Assembly (NCBI GenBank): GCA_945910925.1
Contig: CAMDZX010000116.1
Location: 1 to 5,551 of the forward strand
Source: an uncultured bacterium
Lineage (GTDB): Bacteria; Cyanobacteriota; Vampirovibrionia; Gastranaerophilales; Gastranaerophilaceae
DNA length: 5,551 bases
Reading direction: 5' to 3'
Each line of letters opens with the position of its first letter. Position 1 is the stretch's first letter. This document shows positions 1 to 5,551 of the stretch, piece by piece. The position numbers were made by a program, and so were the translations under genes. Under the pieces are notes generated by a model, which saw only the letters and a list, made by a program, of their open reading frames with translations, was not told where the DNA came from and searched no databases.

Positions 1-1
1 T

Positions 2-3000
2 GAAGGCAAAAAAATCTCTGTGAAAACGCTTAATAATCTCTTAAACAGACAAGATATTCAAAATGTTCAAGAATATATCAACTCATTATCCAAAGAAGCA
101 AAAATTGCTGGTATAAATCATATTCCACAAGAAAACAGTGATTTTGAAAAACCTAGAACAGCCGAAATTTGTAATACTGTTTATTCAAAAGATTACGGCA
201 GATTTAGTGATGAACGCTTGTTTGAGTTTTTAGATAAACAGAAAGAAAACGATTATAAAGATATTAATGGCATTTTAGGATTAATCAAGCTTTATAAAGG
301 TACTGGTAAACTGGATACTTCTCATCCCGCAGAAGTTTTGCTTGTCGCAAACGGTGATTATGACGGGGCACAAAATACAATCAAACTTAGAGAGCAAATT
401 ATTCAAGAGGGGTTAAATTTCTCTGATGGGGCTTTACATGAATTCTTTAATAAACCTGATACTGATTTTGAAAATGTAAACAAAATTTTATCTTATATGC
501 GAGATGAAAAGATTAAGTTTTATAGTTTTCCTGAGCGATTCTTTAGTGAGAAGAAAGGATATAACAAATTATTTTTGTATAACAACATTAATGCCTTTCG
601 TTATGATGACGAAATGAATAAAAAAATGGAACAACTCGCAGAAAAATTAGATACGCAAGATGAATTGGATTATTCGCTTAAACTTATTAATCAAAAAAGA
701 TATCCTAACGATATTGATTATCATGAACTCAGATTTAATTACAAATTTGATGATATTGGCGAAATAATGGATTGCTACAAAAAAGATAGCGAAGCTACAA
801 AATATATTGTTGATATGAAAACTGATTCCGGTTATTGGAGATTTAGTAATAAGGATACTATTATCCCTATAATTAATTCATACATAGACAATAAAGATTT
901 GACAGATGAATTAATAAACCTAAAAACAGAAAAAGGGAATTATATTATAAATAACGTAGATAACTTTAAAAATATAGTTGAAGCAACAAAAACAGATAAG
1001 GATTTTACAATAAAACTCCTAAAGACTAAAGATGAATTCTCAGAAGGTCGAAAAGAACTGCGTTTTACTCCAGAAACAGTAGCTGAGATAGTAAAAGCAT
1101 CTGCAATTGATAAAAATTATGTAGAACATCTTCTCTCATTAAAAGAAAAAGATGATTATGATATTGACAGATATCGTGTCAGAAACGGTGAAAATTTCAT
1201 TTTCTTGACTCAAGAGGCACAAAAAGATAAAGAATATGTTGATTTATTGATGAATTCTAAGAGTAAGGTATATAATGGAGCCAAATATCGTTTTCCAACC
1301 TCAAGCGTCATATATATATTGAAGAATACCACTCCTGAAAATAAAGATTTTATCAAGGAGATAGCAACTAAAAAAGTCGAAACGTATAATTCTTCATATG
1401 ATAAATATAACAGTAATGATGTAGAAAATTTGGCAAAATCATCATTTATCGATGTGAATTTAACAAAAATGGCTTTAAATGAAACCTTTAAACTAAATGG
1501 AGAGGATATAAACAGATTTAGAAATACATTTGATATTTTAAGTCTGGTAAAAGCCTCTCAAAAAGATCCGGATTTTACAAAATATTTATTGAAGCAATAT
1601 GAAGTCTCATATGGAGGTGACCGTATTCCAAGATTTGATGGCGGTGATATAGCCGGACTTGTTAATCTTCTTGATAAAAACGATAAAGAAACCGTAAAAA
1701 CTTTAGTTGATATGCAGCAATCAAGTTTTTATGACGGGAAACTTACTCCAAGATTTAAAGCTAGTGATATTGGATATCTTTTAGGCTATCAGGGTGATGA
1801 TAAAAATTTTGTTATGGAATTGATAAATGAGCATATAATTGATAAATTTGGGAACAAACATTATTTATACAATAGCGGCGATATTGACCCCATTATAAAC
1901 GCAAATAAAATTAATAAAGATTATACATCTCTACTATTAGAAGAAAACAAACAAAATCGCCGGTATCAAGGTTACAATATCGAAAATTTAGCACGAGCAG
2001 CTATTATCAATCCAAGTTTAACCGATAAATTAAGATTTTTAAAATCTAATGCTCAAAAATATTCTGATAGTCCCCGATTTGATACTTGGGCTATTAGAGA
2101 GATTGTGACCTCTGCTAAAAATGATATAGCTGAAGATGATGTTGTTAATCTTGCAAAAATGACAACAGTAGATAAAAACGGAAATGTAGTTGACAGATTT
2201 TCCGATAACGGGATGCGTTATGCAATCAAATGCTTACGCAATAACAATAACTTTACAAAGAAATTATTGAATATTACAACTGTTAATGCAAGCGGACAAA
2301 AAGTTCCTTTATATACCGGACAAGAAATATCAGATTTAGTAAATACTTTAACTGAAGAGAAATATGAAAAAATCAGGAATACAATAGGCTCTGTGATAGA
2401 ACAGTTGCCTGCAAAAGATATCATTGTCGTTTCAGATTTTCTTGACTTTTATCAGATACCGGAATTAAATGCTGTTCCGTTAGCAAGAAAAAAAGCTTTG
2501 TTAAAAGCACTCATTGCTTCAAATGCTGATTTATTTAACTTATCTCCGCTTGTTAAAGAAAACTTCCCTCTAATTCCTAATACTCAAGAAGAATATTGCA
2601 GTACATTACCTGCAATTGTACGTTCTATCGGTATAGAAACAAATGACTTAAATGAAAAACAAATTAAAGAATTTAATGATAATCTAAACAATTTATCAAG
2701 CAGCCTAAAAACTCTACCGAATAAAGAATTTAACGATTTAGAAATTTCTCAAACGTATTCAAAAGATGAGTTTATAACGGATGTTCTGAACAAATTATCT
2801 CAATCAAATATTTCAGATTATGAAAAACAAAAAGTATTTGATTATTATGGATTTGAATTGCACAATAACCCAAAAACGGAAATCGGTTACGCAATTGTGG
2901 GTTATCCCGTAAATTTAAACAACGGCAAAAAACTTGCAGAAATAAAAGACCCTGAAACAAAACGTGTTGTTGAAAGTTTAAGAGAAAATGTTATAAAATT

Positions 3001-4492
3001 CTCTGAAAATAACAAAATAACCTCTAATAACAAAGATATTGAATGTTATTTGAATAATGTAGTAAAAGCACTACCTGAATTGAGAACAACTATCGGTAGG
3101 AAACAACATGATTTCCATAATTTTGATGTAATGAAACACTCTTTAAAAGTAATGCAAAATATTACTCAAAATCCTGAATTTGATACGTTGAACGAGTCAG
3201 ATAAAAAAATCATGTTACTTGCTGCTCTAATGCATGATATTACAAAAGCTGAACGAGTAAGTGATCCGACACATGCGCACGAAAGTAGCTTTGATACATT
3301 CTTTATCACCAAAAAGTTTCATTTATCAAAAGATGAAGAAATTAAGTTGTATAAACTTATAAACAGTCATGAATGGTTAGCATATATCCAAAATGGAAAA
3401 GGTGATTTAGATAAACAAAAACGAATGCAGTCGGTTGCATTTGATTTACAACAGAATAATACATTTGATTTATCATATATGTTTACAAAAGCTGATTTGC
3501 AAGCTATTAAGAAAAACGAACATAATACAATAAACAGGTTTTTAGATAATGCAGAAGAAACTGCCCCAAAAGTAAAAGAATATGTTAATGAACTAAAGAA
3601 ATCACAACCGCTTTTGCCTGTTACCAAAATGCCAAAATCAAGTAGGATTGAAAAAGCAATTACTCATGTAAATCCTGACGGCAGTACAAATATCAAAGGT
3701 GTTTATAAAGATAAATCAGGTCTGATTGTTGTTAAATTCAATGAAGTTGAAGACTGGGAAAAACTCGGACTGCCAAAAGGTTCAACAACAAAAGGTATAA
3801 AAGTAAAAACTCTTGATAATGAACACGGAGAAAAAGTCGAAGGCGAAGCAGAAACAGGAAACATAAAATTCTTTGTTCATGGATTGGATTATTCTAACCA
3901 GTTGGCAAAATTTGATGCCTTTTCTCTTATCAATTCAGATGCTTTACTTTCTGTCAGTTATGCGGAACGTCCCGAAACAAAATACAGATTCTTTAGACCA
4001 CAGGGTATTATGTTGGATGTTCAATCCGATTATGTATATGGTGGCGGCAATACTGATTCCGGTTCAGGTTGCGGTAAAGATATAAACACATTTAAAAATG
4101 AGTATATATTTGGCGGTCATCGTGAAGATGATAGGTTATATGTTTCAAATATGGTTAAAGAAGAAACCGGTATGAGTGATGATGAGTATGTCAAATTCTT
4201 TAATGAAAATAAAGATAAATCAATGATTGAAATAGAGCCTGAAAATATCAGAACAAAACTCATTCAAAAATTTGCAACAATAAATTCAAACCATAGAAAA
4301 GGAAATCGTGCATATAATGAAATGTACATTTCTAATCCTAAAGAAATTATGGGTGTATTTGCCTATGAAATGGACGAAGGTAAGAATATCGATAGTCCGT
4401 TGCAATTCTTAGAAGATAACGACTCCAGAACCGATTTCTTGAAGAACTACGCACTTGAACACGATATTCCGTTCTATATTTTCGGGGACTAG
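2..4492 (+). CDS. Giant repeat-containing HD-domain protein of unknown function, 5' end possibly outside the window
   Basis: I do not recognise this protein as a named family. From GTG at 20 it is 1490 residues, ending at TAG 4490-4492. The frame is also open from base 2 to the left edge, reading EGKKIS before the GTG. The only purine-rich stretch (AAGG at 3-6) lies 13 bases before the GTG, too far for a good ribosome binding site, and the next Met is residue 160, so the true start may lie further left. Layout, numbered from GTG 20: N-terminal part with degenerate repeats (about 61-170); about 16 units of roughly 38 residues (194-796); linker (797-1025); HD phosphohydrolase domain (about 1026-1166) with H1040, H1072-D1073, H1087, H1117 and D1158; and a C-terminal domain (about 1206-1490) with a Gly/Ser-rich loop near 1341-1352. 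No signal peptide or membrane segment is visible, but the N-terminus is uncertain. The protein is rich in Asn, Lys and Asp. Coding is certain from its length and ordered repeats; the function is not. An effector, toxin or defence role is inferred from architecture only. Confidence 0.9.
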   Translation, partial: EGKKISVKTLNNLLNRQDIQNVQEYINSLSKEAKIAGINHIPQENSDFEKPRTAEICNTVYSKDYGRFSDERLFEFLDKQKENDYKDINGILGLIKLYKGTGKLDTSHPAEVLLVANGDYDGAQNTIKLREQIIQEGLNFSDGALHEFFNKPDTDFENVNKILSYMRDEKIKFYSFPERFFSEKKGYNKLFLYNNINAFRYDDEMNKKMEQLAEKLDTQDELDYSLKLINQKRYPNDIDYHELRFNYKFDDIGEIMDCYKKDSEATKYIVDMKTDSGYWRFSNKDTIIPIINSYIDNKDLTDELINLKTEKGNYIINNVDNFKNIVEATKTDKDFTIKLLKTKDEFSEGRKELRFTPETVAEIVKASAIDKNYVEHLLSLKEKDDYDIDRYRVRNGENFIFLTQEAQKDKEYVDLLMNSKSKVYNGAKYRFPTSSVIYILKNTTPENKDFIKEIATKKVETYNSSYDKYNSNDVENLAKSSFIDVNLTKMALNETFKLNGEDINRFRNTFDILSLVKASQKDPDFTKYLLKQYEVSYGGDRIPRFDGGDIAGLVNLLDKNDKETVKTLVDMQQSSFYDGKLTPRFKASDIGYLLGYQGDDKNFVMELINEHIIDKFGNKHYLYNSGDIDPIINANKINKDYTSLLLEENKQNRRYQGYNIENLARAAIINPSLTDKLRFLKSNAQKYSDSPRFDTWAIREIVTSAKNDIAEDDVVNLAKMTTVDKNGNVVDRFSDNGMRYAIKCLRNNNNFTKKLLNITTVNASGQKVPLYTGQEISDLVNTLTEEKYEKIRNTIGSVIEQLPAKDIIVVSDFLDFYQIPELNAVPLARKKALLKALIASNADLFNLSPLVKENFPLIPNTQEEYCSTLPAIVRSIGIETNDLNEKQIKEFNDNLNNLSSSLKTLPNKEFNDLEISQTYSKDEFITDVLNKLSQSNISDYEKQKVFDYYGFELHNNPKTEIGYAIVGYPVNLNNGKKLAEIKDPETKRVVESLRENVIKFSENNKITSNNKDIECYLNNVVKALPELRTTIGRKQHDFHNFDVMKHSLKVMQNITQNPEFDTLNESDKKIMLLAALMHDITKAERVSDPTHAHESSFDTFFITKKFHLSKDEEIKLYKLINSHEWLAYIQNGKGDLDKQKRMQSVAFDLQQNNTFDLSYMFTKADLQAIKKNEHNTINRFLDNAEETAPKVKEYVNELKKSQPLLPVTKMPKSSRIEKAITHVNPDGSTNIKGVYKDKSGLIVVKFNEVEDWEKLGLPKGSTTKGIKVKTLDNEHGEKVEGEAETGNIKFFVHGLDYSNQLAKFDAFSLINSDALLSVSYAERPETKYRFFRPQGIMLDVQSDYVYGGGNTDSGSGCGKDINTFKNEYIFGGHREDDRLYVSNMVKEETGMSDDEYVKFFNENKDKSMIEIEPENIRTKLIQKFATINSNHRKGNRAYNEMYISNPKEIMGVFAYEMDEGKNIDSPLQFLEDNDSRTDFLKNYALEHDIPFYIFGD
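200..529 (+). repeat. Degenerate N-terminal protein repeats
   Basis: Two segments of the large protein resemble each other: residues 61-91 (beginning RFSDERLFEFL) and 133-161 (beginning NFSDGALHEFF). Both share the pattern FSD-xx-L-x-E-F-x-x-K, then an acidic/aromatic pair (DY or DF), then N-x-I-L. They resemble the later 38-residue units in starting at an R/N-F dipeptide followed by a helix-like Leu/Phe pattern. They look like diverged early members of the same array, separated by a non-repeat insert (about 92-132). The assignment rests on eye alignment only. Confidence 0.5.
599..2407 (+). repeat. Array of about 16 roughly 38-residue protein repeats
   Basis: Units begin at about residues 194, 238, 274, 308, 348, 386, 424, 462, 499, 538, 578, 616, 649, 686, 726 and 764 of the large protein, a spacing of 33-44 and usually 36-40. 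The pattern is R-F (or K/L-Y), three variable residues, D-I, two residues, a Leu/Val pair, about five residues, D-K-D-F/Y, three residues, L-L, two residues, K, then a variable loop often holding Gly and Tyr. The clearest copies start at 499, 538 and 578. Two amphipathic helices per unit are likely, so the array should form an alpha-solenoid used for binding. The repetition is in protein sequence; the DNA of the units is well diverged, so this is an old duplication, not a recent tandem expansion. I cannot name the repeat family. Confidence 0.85.
3095..3517 (+). other. HD-superfamily phosphohydrolase domain within the giant protein
   Basis: Residues about 1026-1166 hold the ordered metal ligands of HD-superfamily hydrolases: a His in FDVMKHSL (H1040), the H-D pair in LMHDITK (1072-1073), a His in THAHESS (H1087), a His in INSHEWL (H1117) and an Asp in FTKADL (D1158). 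The spacing and the HNFDV...H start resemble HD domains of CCA-adding-enzyme and related nucleotide phosphohydrolase types. The usual HDIGK is HDITK here, keeping the Lys. All expected ligands are present, so the domain is probably active on a phosphoester or nucleotide, but the substrate cannot be read from the sequence. No nucleotidyltransferase or GGDEF/RelA-type partner domain is visible in the window. Confidence 0.85.
3635..4489 (+). other. Unidentified C-terminal domain, possibly ADP-ribosyltransferase-like
   Basis: Residues about 1206-1490 follow the HD domain after a short Lys/Pro-rich linker (KKSQPLLPVTKMPKSS). Visible landmarks are a beta-type segment FFVHGLD (H1287), LLSVSYAE (1309-1316), QGIMLDV (1328-1334), a flexible loop YGGGNTDSGSGCGKD (1340-1354) and a late strand pair YNEMYISNPKEIMGVFAYE (1432-1450, with E1434). 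A His-Gly strand, then a Ser-x-Ser-Tyr strand, then a Glu on an N-E-hydrophobic strand before a Pro and a Gly-Val-Phe strand, recalls the motif order of ADP-ribosyltransferase-like folds. This is a hypothesis from motif order alone; another catalytic or purely structural domain is equally possible. Confidence 0.35.
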
Positions 4493-4502
4493 TATATAAC
4501 TT

Positions 4503-5551
4503 TTACGAATTAAACAGATTTAGCTGAGGCGGAACAAGTTCAGGCTTGTCTGCATATTTTTTGGTTGCAAGATTTTTTGAGAAATCTTTTTGCATTCTGT
4601 TCATCAGACTTTGAGATTTATCAATAACAGATTTTGGCAATCCTGCCATCTGTGCGACATGGATACCGTAACTCTTACTTGCACCACCCGGAACGATTTT
4701 TCTTAAGAATTCAATCTTACCGTCTTCTTCCGTAATCGTAATTCTATAATTCTTTATTTGCGGATAAGTTTTTGTCATCACGTTCAATTCATGATAGTGG
4801 GTTGCAAATATGCATCTTGCATTGATTTTTGTCGCTATATGTTCAGCTACCGCCCAAGCAATAGCAACCCCGTCATAAGTGCTTGTTCCCCGTCCTATTT
4901 CATCAATTAGGATAAAACTGTTTTCTGTTGCATTGTTCAGGATATATGCAGTTTCAACCATTTCCACCATAAATGTCGATTGACCCAGTGTTAAATCATC
5001 ACTTGCTCCGACTCTTGTAAAAATTTTATCCGAAATACCAATCTTTGCATAATCCGCAGGAACATAAGAACCTATTTGGGCAAGAATTGCAATAAGTGCA
5101 TTTTGACGCATGTATGTGGATTTACCTGCCATATTAGGTCCTGTTAAAATCATAAATCGTGTTGAGTCTGTCTCGGTTGAATTTTGTAACTCTAAATCAT
5201 TAGAAACATACGTTCCCAAAGGCAAAATCTTTTCCAAAACAGGATGACGACCGTTCTTAATAATAAATTCCGAAGTTTTATTTATTTCAGGTTTTACATA
5301 ATTATTTTCAAGAGCAGTAATTGCAAAAGAGGTCAGAACATCGAGTTTTGAAATACATTCTGCAGCTTTTCTTATCGTGTCTACAAACTCTTTTGAATAA
5401 TTCCTGAAATCGGAGAATATTTTATACTCCAATTCCTGAACTTTTGTCTGAGCCGAAAGTACATCATCTTCATGTTTTTTTAATTCGTCCGTGATATATC
5501 TTTCGCCACCTGTTAGGGTTTGTTTTCTAACGTATGTTTTAGGCACTTGAT
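4503..5551 (-). CDS. mutS: DNA mismatch repair protein MutS, C-terminal part (5' end outside window)
   Basis: MutS binds mismatches as a dimer and uses ATP to recruit MutL and start strand repair. This fragment holds the end of the lever/clamp region (YVRKQTLTGGERYITDELK, matching the family's R-Q-T-L...E-R-[YF] segment) and the full ATPase domain. Numbered from the Val codon at 5546, these are: the NGRHPVLE motif at 98-105, Walker A GPNMAGKST at 136-144, DLTLGQSTFMVEM at 184-196, Walker B and D-loop ILIDEIGRGTSTYDG at 212-226, and the ATHYHEL motif at 249-255. AGLPKSVI follows at 301-308. The chain ends with PPQLNLFNS, where QLNLF fits a beta-clamp-binding peptide, and stop TAA. The GTG at 5544-5546 is an internal Val codon, not a start: the frame stays open to the window edge and the mismatch-recognition, connector and core domains must lie to the right. 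No key ATPase residue is missing. It is convergent with the giant gene. Confidence 0.97.
   Translation of the reverse strand, partial: QVPKTYVRKQTLTGGERYITDELKKHEDDVLSAQTKVQELEYKIFSDFRNYSKEFVDTIRKAAECISKLDVLTSFAITALENNYVKPEINKTSEFIIKNGRHPVLEKILPLGTYVSNDLELQNSTETDSTRFMILTGPNMAGKSTYMRQNALIAILAQIGSYVPADYAKIGISDKIFTRVGASDDLTLGQSTFMVEMVETAYILNNATENSFILIDEIGRGTSTYDGVAIAWAVAEHIATKINARCIFATHYHELNVMTKTYPQIKNYRITITEEDGKIEFLRKIVPGGASKSYGIHVAQMAGLPKSVIDKSQSLMNRMQKDFSKNLATKKYADKPELVPPQLNLFNS
4512..4526 (-). other. Beta-clamp-binding pentapeptide QLNLF of MutS
   Basis: These codons encode Q-L-N-L-F, three residues from the end of MutS. It matches the QLxLF form of the bacterial sliding-clamp-binding peptide, and E. 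coli MutS has a comparable QMSLL near its C-terminus. It would tether MutS to the replication clamp. No tetramerisation tail follows it. Confidence 0.7.
4529..4562 (+). terminator. Candidate intrinsic terminator of the giant gene, inside the end of mutS
   Basis: On the plus strand, GCGG (4529-4532), a bulged A (4533) and ACAAG (4534-4538) can pair with CTTGT (4545-4549) and CTGC (4550-4553; one G-U pair) around the six-base loop TTCAGG. ATA and six T (4557-4562) follow at once. The hairpin begins 37 bases after the TAG at 4490-4492. The bases are also the antisense of the last codons of mutS, so coding constraint could have produced the pattern by chance. Confidence 0.5.

Noticed and set aside
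599..2407. The repeat array as a CRISPR or DNA tandem repeat
   Set aside because: The periodicity is in protein sequence only; the DNA units are diverged, lack constant repeats and spacers, and lie within one open frame.
2218..2424. Minus-strand open frame of 68 codons
   Set aside because: It lies opposite the strongly patterned repeat region of the giant gene and shows no recognisable domain; it is a shadow frame.
2772..2960. Minus-strand open frame of 62 codons
   Set aside because: It is fully inside the giant gene's linker on the other strand, with no domain or ribosome binding site to support it.
3367..3627. Minus-strand open frame of 86 codons with hydrophobic, Cys/Ser/Phe-rich translation
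   Set aside because: It is opposite the HD domain codons; the Phe/Ser/Cys-rich make-up is what antisense of AT-rich Lys/Asn codons gives.
4061..4081. GSGCGKD in the C-terminal domain as a Walker A P-loop
   Set aside because: The Lys is followed by Asp and not Ser/Thr, and no Walker B partner follows; it reads better as a flexible Gly/Ser loop.
3873..4085. Plus-strand open frame of 70 codons in another frame
   Set aside because: It overlaps the conserved-looking C-terminal domain of the giant gene and has no separate support.
4350..4502. Intrinsic terminator for mutS on the minus strand
   Set aside because: No stem of useful length followed by a minus-strand T-run was found there; the ACTAGT palindrome at the stop codon is too short.
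5544..5546. GTG as the start codon of a 347-residue minus-strand gene
   Set aside because: The frame is open to the window edge, and the Val sits just before the YVRKQTL segment that is internal in all MutS proteins. It is a 5'-truncated view of a longer gene.

Overview
The window is AT-rich bacterial DNA with two convergent genes and almost no intergenic space. A very long plus-strand reading frame (20-4492, 1490 residues, open to the left edge) fills about 80% of it. The minus strand from 5551 down to 4503 carries the 3' part of mutS, the mismatch-repair ATPase. The stop codons are 10 bp apart. Low GC, an Asn/Lys/Asp-rich giant protein and a standard chromosomal mutS fit a host-associated AT-rich bacterium. 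My impression from the protein style is a gut Gastranaerophilales/Vampirovibrionia-type lineage, but this is a weak inference and nothing here proves it.

Region by region: (a) 1-19 is in frame with the large gene, has no stop and no convincing ribosome binding site, so the gene may begin left of the window. (b) About 200-2407 encodes a solenoid-like array. Degenerate units come first, followed by about 16 copies of a roughly 38-residue unit with the pattern [R/Y/L]F/Y-xxx-D-I-xx-L-V-(x)5-D-K-D-F-xxx-L-L-xx-K. (c) About 2408-3094 is a linker with no family I recognise. (d) About 3095-3517 encodes an HD-type metal-dependent phosphohydrolase domain with the expected His/HD/His/His/Asp positions. 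(e) About 3635-4489 encodes a C-terminal domain I cannot name; its motif order is weakly reminiscent of ADP-ribosyltransferase-like folds. (f) 4529-4562, inside the end of mutS but read on the plus strand, can fold as a bulged GC-containing hairpin followed by six T, a plausible terminator for the large gene. (g) The mutS fragment has the complete ATPase core and ends on a QLNLF beta-clamp-binding peptide.

Nothing indicates that the two genes act together; mutS is probably housekeeping and the large gene accessory. The most interesting object is the large protein. It joins a long repeat scaffold (likely for binding or recognition), an HD hydrolase and an unidentified C-terminal domain on one chain, a layout that would suit an effector, toxin or defence-type protein. 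That role is inference only.
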